Shown: positions 1 through 10,026 of the stretch, in pieces
Layout: each line of letters opens with the position of its first letter
Position numbering within the stretch: position 1 is the first letter of the stretch
Assembly (NCBI RefSeq): GCF_905404315.1
Contig: NC_066269.1
Span: 930,001 to 994,000, forward strand
DNA length: 64,000 nucleotides
Source: Leptidea sinapis
Taxonomy: Eukaryota > Arthropoda > Insecta > Lepidoptera > Pieridae
Direction: 5' to 3'
The notes under the pieces: generated by a model
The model's database searches: none
Told to the model about the DNA's origin: nothing
What the model saw: only the letters and a program-made list of their open reading frames with translations
Position numbers and translations under genes: made by a program

Positions 1-1261
1 TTCCTGTTTCAATTCCAACGATCTTAAACGATAACATTAAAAAATTTAATAATGTTTCGGACAGATTATTAAAAATTAATTCTCATATGGCCTTAACTAT
101 TATTCGGTCTTGTTTATTTGGTCCAAAATTTACGTACCTCTTAAGGTCTAGCCCGTTATGGAAATTTCCAAATTTGCTTGATGTGATTGATATTTCACTT
201 AAAAATATTTTAGAAACCGTTTTGAATTGCGCGTTTACAGATCGTGCATGGTCTCAAGCCTCTTTACCGATACGGTTTGGTGGTTTGGGTACTCGTAAAG
301 TTTCGGGCGTTGCCTTACCAGCATTTCTATCTTCAGTTCATAGTGCGCAGCCTTTGGTTACTAGAATTGTAAATCATGTACCAGGTAACTCAGAGATTGT
401 GTATTTGAACGAAGCTAACAATGCTTGGTTAAATATTGCAAACATTCATAATTTTCCAGACGATTTAAAGTGTCAAAAAGCATGGGACGCACTTCTTTGT
501 AAGTCAGCCTTTGATGATCTTTTGATCTCATCTACTGACATAACAGAGCGTGCTCGTCTTTTGGCCGTGACAGAAAATCAGTCGGGATTTTGGTGACAAG
601 CCTTGCCTTCTGCGCCGATTGACTACTTGACAATATGACATTGTCAATATGCGTATCACTCCGGCTAGGTATAAAACTGAATGAACCACATCAATGTAGA
701 TGTGGCGTTCAGGTAGATGCTCTTGGACGCCACGGGTTATCCTGCCTAAAATCGGCAGGCCGTATCAGTCGTCACGCCAGCATTAATGAAGTCATCCGCA
801 GGGCATTTGCCGCTCTTAATATACCAGCTGTTTTAGAGCCAAATGGTATTACCCGCCGCGATGGCAAGCGTCCTGATGGAATGACGCTGGTGGCTTGGGC
901 ACGGGGAAGGGCGCTGGTGTGGGACGCTACTTGCGTCGACACTCTGGCTCCCTCTCATGTCCAAGTTACGTCAGTTGGTGCTGGGGCTGCTGCTTCGACT
1001 GCCGAAGACAGCAAGCGTCGCAAATATGTTGGTCTCAGTGAGTCATACATCTTTGTGCCGTTTAGTGTCGAGACACTTGGCCCGTGGGGCCCAGAGGCGC
1101 GGAGAATGTTCAAAATACTATTTTCGCGCCTCAATAAGGCTACTGGAAACCCAAGCGCTGGCAGCTATTTCGGTCAACGGATCAGCCTTGCTATCCAACG
1201 GGGTAATGCTGCCAGTATTCTTGGTACGCTTCCACGTAATGATAGTTTTAATTTTATGTAG
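1..1261 (+). pseudogene. Non-LTR retrotransposon, C-terminal RT tail plus putative restriction-like endonuclease
   Basis: The reading frame is already open at base 3, so the element enters from outside the window. Segment one (to the TGA at 594-596) has the motif IRFGGLGTRK, typical of the region after the RT palm and thumb. The frame then changes near 590-635. Segment two (635-1261) has a CxC cluster (CRCG), GRHGLSC, a SRHASIN helix, RRDGKRPDG and LVWDATCVDTLA. The PD..D spacing resembles the restriction-like endonuclease that follows RT in R2/R4/NeSL-type elements. The end, QRISLAIQRGNAASILGTLP, matches a protein family I recognise from many invertebrate genomes, but I cannot fix its clade. 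The frame break makes it a pseudogene. Three more fragments lie at 1996-2316, 20055-20165 and 55555-55725. Confidence 0.7.
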
Positions 1262-1322
1262 TCGTAGTTTTGTAAATATAGTTATAAGATTTGTTTTGAT
1301 TAAATAAATAATATAATAATAT

Positions 1323-1617
1323 AGATATAATGTGCACTAAAAAGTATAAAAATAATTGCGTATTTTTACACAATCTAATTAATTAATCTTATTCTAGTTA
1401 CGATTATTGTAATTTTTGGAGTCAGTGTCATCCAAGATAGGTTTGTTACTACGTAAATAGTTATAGGTGAGATGTGCTTGAGTCGTGAGGAGGCGAGAGG
1501 CGAGAGCGGGTTGCCGCGGAAGGACACCGACTCCAAAAATAACAATAATCGTAACTAGAATTAGATTATATAAAAATACCCAATTATTTTTATACTTTTT
1601 AGTGTACATTATATCTA
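1323..1617. repeat. Fold-back repeat, ~95-bp imperfect inverted arms
   Basis: Bases 1323-1425 and 1528-1617 are imperfect reverse complements, sharing a GGAGTC(A/G)GTGTC-type inner end and an arm that includes tactttttagtg. The ~100-bp spacer is GC-richer. Single arms of the same family recur at 26215-26300, 28505-28580 and 52415-52545, so this is probably a head-to-head copy of a dispersed non-autonomous element. Confidence 0.65.
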
Positions 1618-1734
1618 TTGTTTTGGAATAGTGTTTTTAAGGTCGGTTGGTAAAATATTTTTTATTTTTGAAGTACACTAACTAACAATTTATCTAAATA
1701 TGTGTAGATTGAGAGTTGACTAAGAAACGAAGAG

Positions 1735-1945
1735 TTCCTTTACTTTGTCATGGATTCGGAAATCAGAACATAACTCTTTAAAATCTTTGAAGTATATCCT
1801 TTCCAATAAAAAAAGAATCATCGTAATCGGTTGCCGCGATATTGAGTTATTCATAAATTTATCATCCACTTTGCTATACGTATGTATAGCAAAATTTAAG
1901 ACTTTTATGGTTTTCTCTTGGATGCCATTTTCAGACTGCTAACTA
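1735..1945 (+). repeat. Dispersed repeat, second copy inverted at 25727-25945
   Basis: This stretch contains an open 65-codon frame but is clearly repetitive: its reverse complement, including the internal palindrome ctatacgtatgtatag, recurs at 25727-25945 and partly at 28385-28440. It usually sits next to the tactttttagtg arm family, so both may belong to one element. No protein function is apparent. Confidence 0.6.
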
Positions 1946-1995
1946 GCGCAAGATGAAATTCGAACAAATATGTACAAAAAATAGGCACAAAGAAA

Positions 1996-2316
1996 TGGCT
2001 CCTTCTCATGCCCAAAGTACTTCAGTTGGTGCTGGGACTGCTGCTTCGAAGGCCGAAGACACCAAATGTCGCAAATATATCGCCATCAGTGAGTCTTAAA
2101 TCCTTGTGTCGTTTTGTGCCGAGACACTTAGCCCATGGAGCCAGAGGCGCGGAAATGTTCAAAGTACTATCTTCGCGCCTCAATAGAGCTACTGGAAACC
2201 CCAGCGCTGGCAGCTTTTTTGGTCAACGAATCATCCTAGGTGTCCAACTCGGGAATCCTACCAGTATTCTTGGTATACGTCTTGGAAATGATAGTCTTAA
2301 TTTAATGAACCTATAG
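1996..2316 (+). pseudogene. 3' fragment of the same RT/endonuclease retrotransposon
   Basis: It repeats the last ~107 codons of the element ending at 1261 (APSHAQSTSVGAG, AEDTKCRKY, then TGNPSAGSFFGQRI) with an internal stop and a frame change. It is a diverged, 5'-truncated copy in the same orientation 0.7 kb downstream. Confidence 0.65.
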
Positions 2317-2319
2317 CCA

Positions 2320-3230
2320 AGTGACCACTGAAATGATATTACTGAAAATTTATGTGAATTATGTATCTTTATTTTCGATTATTTTATTATTTCGTAAGTT
2401 GTTCCCGTGTTATGTTTAAAATGTCGCCATTGTAGCGCCACACTGACCAACGGACAATCCTGAGAGCAGAGGATGTCTGGCTAAGGACACAACGGTCACT
2501 CATGTAATCCTGGAATTTGCATGAGTGGCAAATCAACGGGTATAAACCGTAGTGAATACAAGGTCGCTTCGAGAAGTCTGCGAACACCTCAGGAGTGTTA
2601 TGAACTTCTATAAGGAGCTGGGCTGGTTGGAATGACTGGCCAATACTGCACGCAAAATGGATATGACTGAGTGGATTAATTACGGAAATACCCTTTTGAG
2701 GAGTCCCTTTACCATTACCATACGATCAAGTAGGTGGCAGGTACGTATTTTATGCTTATATCATAAAAGAATTACTTAAAGCACTCTAAAAACTGCACAC
2801 CGCACTACGAAACACAACATAAAAAAATAGTTCCGAAAGCGGCCGCATATCAACGATATTATAAGCGCTAGTTATTACAATCAGGTGAGTCGTATAGAAT
2901 AGAATGACTTCTGTATATTGTCTATTCAGTGACAATACTGTGATATTAATCTAACACGTAGAGGTCAGCCGCTTCGTCCCACACTTTCACCAAGTTATTT
3001 CTTTGAAAGCATAACACAGACGTGATCCAAGCACCACTATTAATGACCGTTTATATATGGAGAGAGCGACATCACTCTTAATCACATTAATGCTCGTCAC
3101 CGATAATGGCACGTCCGTTTTTTGCATTTATTTAACTAAATAAAATACAAATTTGTTTTACATGTCTCAAAGTGACAAGCGCAATTAAATTTGTAACCAA
3201 AATTTTAGGAGTGCGTCTCTTATTTTCTTA
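2320..3230. other. No recognisable gene
   Basis: Short frames on both strands have no family motifs or splice context. A ~20-bp stretch near 2560 (aaggtcgcttcgagaag) recurs near 63025, so part of this is probably old repeat. Confidence 0.4.
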
Positions 3231-3234
3231 TTTA

Positions 3235-3545
3235 TTTTTATGACAATATGGGACGAGACAAACAGGACGTTCAGTTGATGGTTACTGATACGCCCTGCCC
3301 ATTACAATGCAGTGCCACTGAGGATTTTTGAAAAACCCAAATAGGTATTCTGAGCAGCACTACAAATGCGCTCGTCACCTTGAGACAAGATGTTAAGTCT
3401 TGCCCAGTAATTTCACTTCCTACGGCGCCCGTTAGACCGAAACACAGTAATGTTTACACATTACTGCATCACGGCAGAAATAGGTGCCGTTGTGGTAGCC
3501 ACAATCTTCTGATTTTACCGAACATACGGTGGTTTCAAGATATTT
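3235..3545 (-). repeat. SINE-like repeat (family S1), first of a tandem pair
   Basis: Read on the minus strand, the unit runs from CACAACGGCACCTATTTCTG through GTGACGAGCGCATTTGTAGT to a ...CCATATTGTCATAAAAAT tail. Copies lie at 3546-3865, 32510-32830, 41085-41400, 54870-55165 (minus) and 37695-37960, 61905-62235 (plus). Some copies keep a short frame (FGFFKNPEWHCIVMG), which is incidental or a relic. It looks like a SINE or LINE 3' end. Confidence 0.7.
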
Positions 3546-3865
3546 AAAATTATTTATTTTTAAATGACAATAAGGGATGAGACAAGCAGGATGTTCAGTT
3601 GATGGTAACTGATACGCCTTGCCCATTACAATGCAGTGCCACTCAGGATTCTTGAAAAACCCAAATATTCTGAGCAGCACTACAAATGCGCTCGTCACCT
3701 TGAGACAACATGATAAGCCTCATTTGCCCAGTAATTTCACTTGCTACAGCGCCCGTTAGACCGAAACACAGTAATGTTTACACATTTCTGCTTCACGGCA
3801 GAAATAGGCGTTGTTGTGGTAGCCACAATGTTCTCATTTTACCGAACATACGGTGGTTTCCATAT
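3546..3865 (-). repeat. SINE-like repeat (family S1), second of a tandem pair
   Basis: Directly follows the previous copy in the same orientation. Both copies carry the same extra flank (accgaacatacggtggtttc), absent from the other copies in the window. This indicates segmental tandem duplication rather than two independent insertions. The 88-codon frame at 3432-3698 is part of the repeat. Confidence 0.7.
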
Positions 3866-4442
3866 ATTTAAGATAATATTGTGTTACTAGTGACAGCCCG
3901 CTCGTCTCTCGCCTGTCTCCTGCCCGTGTAGGTATGCATGCCTGGTTAAGACGACGCATTGACGGTATTGCATCAGGGATTTCAACTTTTTTCAGCAATT
4001 ACAAAACATTCGGAATTAATATTTTATGTTTTGTGTTGTTCATGAGCTTAACTTCAAATTGGTAATTGGTTTTACACGATTGGTCAACTATTACAGCACA
4101 AAAAAAATACTCAAAATCTGCTAAATAAAAACATAGATTTTCACTTTACAACTGAACGGAACCGATTTATGGCTCTTAATTTTATATACATATAAGTATA
4201 AACACCCTTTTCAAAATGGTAATTGGAATTTACATAATTACCAATAGTTTTTATTTTATACGAGATATACTGTTTTGGCGCTTACGACTTTTAATTTCAA
4301 GCTAGCTATCGCGTTTGTTTGTATGCAGGCGGCCCCCCTCAGTCCGTTTCTGACCATTGTCAGCGTCGGACTTGTGCCAATCGAGCTCCCGAGCATCGAT
4401 AACCGTATCTTATTCTGAATAAAATATTACAAATTATTAAAA
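3866..4442 (+). promoter_or_regulatory. Upstream region of the Mutator-YqaJ gene
   Basis: This is noncoding, with a moderately GC-rich block at 3895-3960 and another at 4325-4405 just before the first coding exon. A phrase containing ggtaattgg occurs twice (about 4059 and 4219). No TATA box is obvious. A transposon end would be expected here, but I found no terminal inverted repeat matching the region after 8777. Confidence 0.3.
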
Positions 4443-6217
4443 ATGGGAAAAAAAAAGTTAAAAGTTTCTAAAATGAAGATGAAAGCTCTGTACATTGAAA
4501 AATGTAAGGATATGGTCAAGAAAAGGTAAGTAAACGTGAGATACATATTTCTTTTATTTGAATTATGAATAGTATATAGGCAGGTACCTACTAATTCCTA
4601 TTCATAATCCACATACCTACTTATGTACTTGCTTACCTAGTTAGAAAGAAGGTAGATACCTAGGATAGGAAGGAACAGGTACATGAACAGTAAAGTACAT
4701 GCCAAAGTAATGTGTGTGCAGGTACCTACCTACACTGCGTGTGTAGGTTAAAAATTATATAAAGTTTCTTTATAAGATGTGTATTTGGTATCATAAAAAA
4801 CAGTATTTTGGTACCTAGTAGGTACCTTACCTACTCAGCGACAAAGACAATCACTCACAGAATATTTTTGAAGTATGTAGGTAGGTAATATATTTATATT
4901 TTTCATCATAATAAGGTAGGTATTTGCCTATCTACCTTCAGAAAAACCCTGTTCTACCATTCATCATAATTATAATGTTTATTTTGTATATTATTCCTAC
5001 ATGGGTACCTAAAAGTAAAAACCTAATATGAAAATTCTAGGAAACAATTGTCCGAACAAAGAAAAACTATGGAGTCGTCTCTGGATTTAGGCGAAACTGA
5101 AACGAATACAATCGATTCTTTAGAAGGGTATGTATGTAATTATCTACTACATATTTATCACACTGTGACTGCATAATAATAGTTTTGAACGTGTGTGAAA
5201 ATAATATTCCAATGAACTAGACATGACTAGAATTTTATTTTGTAGAAGACAAGAAATGTCATCGTCGTATGCAGATTTACAAAATGTGACGCTCACGTAA
5301 GTTTCATGATTACCTACATAGATATAAGTGTCAATTTATAAAAGTAAAGTGTTGTTTGTTTTTAGAGTTCCGTACCCAAAGGGTAAATCGGGACCCTATT
5401 ACTAAAACTCCGCTGTCCGTCCATCTGTCTGTCTGACCGTCTGTCATCAGGCTGTATCTCATGAACCGTGATAGTTAGCCAGTTGACATTTTCACAGATG
5501 ATGTATTTCTGTTGTCGCTTTAACAAAAAATTCTAAAAAATAGAATAAAATAAATATTTACGGGGGCTCCCATACAACAAACGTGCCGTTTTTGCCGTTT
5601 TTATAGATAGGTAATGGTAAGGGACCCTTCATGCGCGAGTCCAACTCGCATTTGGCCGGTTTTTTCTCTTTTAATGTTGTCCCGCTGCTGGACAAATTTC
5701 TTCATCAAATCCTTCCACCCATCACAGGCCTTGTCAAGTTTACTAATGTTTTTTTAGGGCGGCCGAAAAGGATCAGAACTCACTTCCATGTTATTTTGAA
5801 GAAAAAACGCCTAAAACAACAGTAAGTTTATTTTTACGACATTTTATAACATGACCTGAAAGGTCATAAATTAATCATAACATCATATCATAAGTGTTTA
5901 ATTTATCTTTCAGATTGAGATGGAATTAGATGATAATGATGCGCCTCCAAATATATCGCAATGCGAATCAGAAGCAATGGTAAACAAAAATTTATTATTC
6001 GTTTTATATCGTAGCTTTATTCGAACAAAGTATTTTTACTAGAGTGATTATTTTGGTCATGGGCTAGAATGTAAATAATCAATCATACATTTTTAATTTT
6101 TAGACAGAAGAAAATCAATATAAGGAAAAGGACCAGGCTTCAAACGTATAACTTGAAAATCAATGTGAAGAAAGTAATGCACTTCCATATATAGTTGAAG
6201 GCACATCTGAAGTAACG
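4443..6217 (+). CDS. Mutator-YqaJ gene, six small upstream exons
   Basis: The inferred exons are 4443-4525, 5041-5127, 5246-5296, 5758-5821, 5914-5979 and 6104-6217. Each internal one is bounded by AG and GT (donors gtaagt, gtatgt, gtaagt, gtaagt, gtaaac, gtaagc), and the phases join in frame into the large exon at 6321. Exon 1 encodes a lysine-rich start (MGKKKLKVSKMKMKALYIEK), possibly for DNA binding or nuclear import; later exons are acidic and low in complexity. Exon 6 has an in-frame TAA at 6149-6151. Exon 6 is 114 nt and phase 0 at both ends, so skipping it would restore the frame. The gene model rests on splice sites and frame alone; the start is the first ATG in the open frame. Confidence 0.6.
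4560..5035. repeat. GTAGGTA-type simple repeats in intron 1
   Basis: The intron is dense in taggtacctac/gtaggta words in both orientations. Similar words appear at 23110-23290 and 23878-23925. No coding signal is present. Confidence 0.6.
5360..5665 (+). repeat. Dispersed repeat inside intron 3 (gttccgtaccc family)
   Basis: It starts agagttccgtacccaaaggg, contains a (ctgt)n-like block and ends cgcgagtccaactcgcattt then ggccggtttttt. This is a very common lepidopteran retroposon-like repeat. A reverse-oriented relative lies at 60750-60935. The 64-codon frame at 5631-5825 runs from the repeat tail into exon 4 and is not a gene. Confidence 0.65.
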
Positions 6218-6320
6218 GTAAGCATTCTGCTTTTGTAAGATTTACATTGCATGTCCTTACAAAAGTAGGAAGATCATACAAGACCCACAATAAACAAATA
6301 AATATTTCTGTATCTTTCAG

Positions 6321-8777
6321 ATGCAGCCTGAAATACAAAACTTGGGGCACCGAATAATAGATTTTAATCATTTCACATCAGAACTTGTAAACATTTCTCA
6401 ACACAAATCTCTGTTTAAATGCGGATTATCTACAATGAAATTAATTTCTGAACATCGAATAGGATTGCAATCTGAATACACATATGTATGTATGATGTGT
6501 AATTATAAAAATAAAATAAAATCGTCATTGGATGATGTGAACAAAGATGCTGTTGCGGGTATAATGGCCGCAGGTTGTGGTCATGCGCAATTAAAACAAT
6601 TTTCAGCAGCAGTAGGTTTACCTATTATGTCAGAATATACCTATAATAAAACTCAAAATGATATATGTAGGGATTGGGAGGACACTGCTTGGGACGAAAT
6701 GAAATTAGCTGGTGAAAGAGAAAGAGAAGAAGCAATTAAAGAAGGAAAAGTCACGAAAGACGGAATACCAATGATTGATGTAATTGTAGATGGGTGCTGG
6801 AGTAAACGTTCGTACAGAACAAATTACGCAGCGTTATCAGGAGCTGCAGCCATTATTGGCAGACGTTTCGGCCAAGTCCTGTACATGTGTGTAAAAAACA
6901 AATATTGTTGTATTTGCGCCAGAGCTCAAAAGAAACAAGAAAGCCCAAAAGAACACGAGTGCTATAAGAATTTCGATGGAGCTTCTACTGCTATGGAGTC
7001 AACTATTATAACCGAAGGGTTCAAGCAATCTATTGATATGCATGGTTTGGTTTACGCACGTTTTATTGCTGATGGTGATAGCAGCACTTATTCGAAAATA
7101 TTAGATGCCCGGCCATATCCAGGTATTACAGTTGCAAAAATTTACTGTCGCAATCACTTATTAAGAAATTATTGCAACAAGTTACAACAGCTTACTACTG
7201 ATACACATTATAAAGTGGTGGATAGAAAAAACCTTACACAAGAAAAAATACTACGGTCAAGGAAATATATATGCGAGGCCATAAAACTTCACAAAGAGAG
7301 CAGGAATGAAGATGGTTTGTACAAAGACATAAATGCATCTATTTGCCATGCTTTTAATCGTCATGGAAATTGTAATCAGCTATTATGTAAATATAATATG
7401 CATCCAGAAGCTCCCAACACATTTTTCGGCAGTTTACTTTGGCAGAAAATAAAAACACTAGTTGCTCGATTAGCTGATAAAGCACATAGTCTAATTGAAG
7501 ATGTCGATAGCAATATTGTGGAAAGATTCAATGGCGTCATTGCAAAACTAGTTGGCGGAAAAAGAATAAATTATTCTCAAAGACGATCTTATCAAGCAAG
7601 ATGCTCAGCCGCTGTAATTTCTTTCAATACAGGCAAACTATTATCTACTGTGCATCGAAATATATGTGGACACAGTCCCAAACAGTCTATTAAAAAACAT
7701 GAACAAACAATGAACGATAAAAGGGCTAAGACAAAAAAATGTATAAGAAAAAAGAATCGCTTATTGGTACCAAGGACGCTTAATTTGGATTATGGTGAAA
7801 TAGTAGACAAACCAGATTTAGACGAAGACACTTTGAAAAAAGCAAAAACTACCTTTGTACAAAATTTGATGAAAACTGATGAAGAGCGAAGAGACATTGA
7901 AAAGAGAACCATATTACAGAGTGAATCTGGAGAATGGTTAGAGCTAAGGCGAAACATGTTAACAGCCTCAAATTTTGGAAAAATTGTAAAACGAAAACAG
8001 ACAAATACATGCCAAAACATAGTAAGAAATCTACTGTATAAACCTAATATTGACCATGTTTCGTCAATAAGCCATGGAAAAAAATATGAAAAAATCGCGC
8101 TGGAACAACTATCTATAATGAAAAATGTTAAGATTGAAAATTGTGGCTTATTTATTGATGACAAATACCCATTTTTGGGTGCAACGCCTGATGGCATCAC
8201 AAGCGACATGATTGTGGAAATAAAATGTCCCATAGCACCATTTAAAATTGGTTTAGAAGAAGCGATTCGGCAGAACAAGATGCATTTTTGTAAAAAAAAT
8301 AAAAATGGCGCAGTAGTGATTAACCAAAAATCGGATTGGTATTTTCAAGTGCAAGGTCAATTGCATATCTGCAAAAAACAACAATGTTTGTTTGGAATTT
8401 GGTTTGGCGATAATAAAATAAAAACAGAAATTATAGAAAAAGATGAAATGTATTGGGCAGACGTGATGGAACCAAAATTGCTGAAATTCTATTACGATTG
8501 TCTCCTTCCTGAGTTAGTCGATCCCAGACACATAAGGAATAAGCCAATTCATGATCCGGAGTACGTGGTTGCACAAAGCAAGGAAAATGCTGCGTCAAAT
8601 ATTGTAAATATTTCAGAAGAACCAAAAACAAAAGAAAATTCTGATGATACTGTTGCTGACACGGATAAAACTGCTGATGTCGACAATTTTGCTTTTGTTG
8701 ACGAAGATGTTGCTGACGCAGACGATGTTTCTGTCGTAGATAGTTCAGAATATATTATGGCTTTTTCTGAATATTGA
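6321..8777 (+). CDS. Mutator-like DDE transposase fused to YqaJ/lambda-exonuclease-like nuclease (main exon)
   Basis: This exon encodes 818 codons after the acceptor tctttcag. Residues ~20-440 resemble the Mutator-like transposase domain of animal genomes: CxxC at 57-60, a DDE triad proposed as D157 (VDGCWSKR), D251 or D253 (FIADGDSSTY) and E401 (NIVERFNG), a cysteine cluster with His (YCCIC, EHEC) and CRNHLLRNYC. Residues ~535-725 match the YqaJ/lambda-exonuclease PD-(D/E)xK fold: WLELRRNMLTASNFG, HGKKYEKIA (E590), GATPDG (D624), VEIKCP (E633, K635) and WYFQVQGQLHI. All catalytic positions look intact and there is no stop over 2.4 kb. The tail (~760-810) is acidic with repeated VAD/VDxxA units. 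It probably acts in the nucleus; whether it is an active transposon gene or a domesticated one is open. Confidence 0.8.
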   Translation: MQPEIQNLGHRIIDFNHFTSELVNISQHKSLFKCGLSTMKLISEHRIGLQSEYTYVCMMCNYKNKIKSSLDDVNKDAVAGIMAAGCGHAQLKQFSAAVGLPIMSEYTYNKTQNDICRDWEDTAWDEMKLAGEREREEAIKEGKVTKDGIPMIDVIVDGCWSKRSYRTNYAALSGAAAIIGRRFGQVLYMCVKNKYCCICARAQKKQESPKEHECYKNFDGASTAMESTIITEGFKQSIDMHGLVYARFIADGDSSTYSKILDARPYPGITVAKIYCRNHLLRNYCNKLQQLTTDTHYKVVDRKNLTQEKILRSRKYICEAIKLHKESRNEDGLYKDINASICHAFNRHGNCNQLLCKYNMHPEAPNTFFGSLLWQKIKTLVARLADKAHSLIEDVDSNIVERFNGVIAKLVGGKRINYSQRRSYQARCSAAVISFNTGKLLSTVHRNICGHSPKQSIKKHEQTMNDKRAKTKKCIRKKNRLLVPRTLNLDYGEIVDKPDLDEDTLKKAKTTFVQNLMKTDEERRDIEKRTILQSESGEWLELRRNMLTASNFGKIVKRKQTNTCQNIVRNLLYKPNIDHVSSISHGKKYEKIALEQLSIMKNVKIENCGLFIDDKYPFLGATPDGITSDMIVEIKCPIAPFKIGLEEAIRQNKMHFCKKNKNGAVVINQKSDWYFQVQGQLHICKKQQCLFGIWFGDNKIKTEIIEKDEMYWADVMEPKLLKFYYDCLLPELVDPRHIRNKPIHDPEYVVAQSKENAASNIVNISEEPKTKENSDDTVADTDKTADVDNFAFVDEDVADADDVSVVDSSEYIMAFSEY

Positions 8778-8967
8778 CCGCAAACTACCTACTATGTCCT
8801 CAATAATTTGATAACTTATTTAGGTAATCGTTACATTATAATAAGTAACAAAAATTAAATGACAACGAAATTTTTCTTACCTACCTCTTAATTTTGGTTT
8901 TTACTTATATATTATTATACTTACCTATGTCAGAATTTTATAATTATACTAAAATCTAATAAGAGCG
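8778..8967 (+). other. 3' flank of the Mutator-YqaJ gene
   Basis: AT-rich noncoding DNA with no perfect AATAAA; attaaat at about 8854 is the nearest candidate. No inverted copy of the 5' flank is visible. Confidence 0.3.
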
Positions 8968-9130
8968 GAAGCAGTCCTTAATTCTTTATTGCACACAATA
9001 CAATACATAGGAAAAAGACAGAAATAGAGGACATGTACAAAGGCGAGCAAACAACCCTAACAAGAGTTTTCTTCCAGCAAACCTTTTGAGGCTAGAGAGA
9101 GGTGCCTTTAGTGGCAGGTTCGTGTACATA
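8968..9130 (-). repeat. Dispersed repeat with polyadenylation signal, antisense
   Basis: On the minus strand it reads through GCTGGAAGAAAACTCTTG and CCTTTGTACATGTCCTCTAT to TGTGTGCAATAAAGAATTAA, ending with a polyadenylation signal. It resembles a common lepidopteran LINE/SINE 3' end. The 116-codon minus frame over it is not a gene. Confidence 0.5.
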
Positions 9131-9164
9131 CATAAGGTATGAATACAAAGGATTAAATGGAAAA

Positions 9165-9245
9165 TAATTATACTTACTAAAATACATATAATACATAAAT
9201 ATCTATATATATATTTATATATATAAATATATATACTTATATAAC
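9165..9245. repeat. (TA)n-rich microsatellite
   Basis: An imperfect atatat/tatata run with no coding meaning. Confidence 0.7.
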
Positions 9246-9439
9246 AATATAGCAGTGAATATGAGATCCGGCGTTTGTATGTATATAAGTTTGTAGGTAG
9301 GTAGGTATGTTTAGTATGTGGGTATTTGTTCATCACTTAATGTTTATCATGCCGTCAAATTATTTTTATCGACATAGTACCACAAAAAATATCAGCTTGT
9401 CTACAAAAATTTAAAATATTCAAATCATTATAAAAAACT

Positions 9440-9610
9440 AAATAGAGGTAAGGCGACTCCACGACGTCTATGTCCCAGCGCGGCAGCGCACGACAGAGTA
9501 GCGCGCGAGTTATGACGCGAGACGGGCCGCTCGCGTGGCCCGAGTGCACGATAGCTGCTGCTAAATTACCGGGATATGAACTGATTGCGGGGAGCTCATG
9601 GGGGCGTGGC
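9440..9610. other. CpG-rich block upstream of the errantivirus insertion
   Basis: About 170 bp rich in CpG (gcgcgcgag, gacgggcc) in AT-rich surroundings. Both strands are open for 66-85 codons, but no motif or splice site stands out. The inverted pair gggcc/ggccc at ~9525-9542 could form a short stem. It could be a relic exon, a transposon end or a CpG-rich regulatory block. Confidence 0.3.
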
Positions 9611-9714
9611 ACCCGATTTCAAATAATTGTTTATCAATGCGTCACCTTAAGCATATGCAATGGTAGTTAAAATTTAGAAAAAAATCTCTTATTAGTTCCA
9701 AGTGGCCATTGTTG

Positions 9715-9718
9715 GCAC
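9715..9718. repeat. Target-site duplication, left copy (GCAC)
   Basis: GCAC directly precedes TGTTAT of the left LTR; the matching copy is at 18534-18537. Four base pairs is usual for Gypsy-type integrases. Confidence 0.85.
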
Positions 9719-9978
9719 TGTTATCGGTCTCTTTTGAGTTCGCTTTTTAAAAAAACATTTATTTAACACAAAGAAATAAAATATATTATAAGGAATATGA
9801 AGACTTGATTATACAATAATAGTTTTAGAGACCCTTGGGCAGAACCGTAACTTATGAGAAGCGAGCACGAACTGGCTGCCCGCGCGCAGCTAGGGCTTAT
9901 ATAACTGATTCAATAATGCTGGTTGAGATGGAATAGCAATTAAGTCAGCATTAATACCTACATAACTGAGGTATAACA
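9719..9978 (-). repeat. Errantivirus 3' LTR
   Basis: 260 bp, TG...CA, with 6-bp inverted ends. On the minus strand it has TATATAAG at 9897-9904 (U3 TATA box) and AATAAA downstream in the R/U5 part. It differs from the other LTR near 9725, near 9777 and near 9970. Confidence 0.95.
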
Positions 9979-9990
9979 CCTCCCCCCTTA
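9979..9990 (-). other. Polypurine tract
   Basis: Minus-strand TAAGGGGGGAGG abuts the 3' LTR, the expected primer for plus-strand DNA synthesis. Confidence 0.85.
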
Positions 9991-10026
9991 GAAGGAACTT
10001 CGGGGAGAATCCGAAGTTACATCATC

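Noticed and set aside
7790..8278. 162-codon frame antisense to the Mutator-YqaJ exon
   Set aside because: It is a shadow of the well-supported plus-strand gene.
8986..9336. 116-codon minus frame
   Set aside because: Runs from a (TA)n microsatellite into a repeat 3' end; not a protein.
9470..9670. 66-codon plus frame and 85-codon minus frame over a CpG-rich block
   Set aside because: Both strands are open because of base composition; no motif or exon border supports either.
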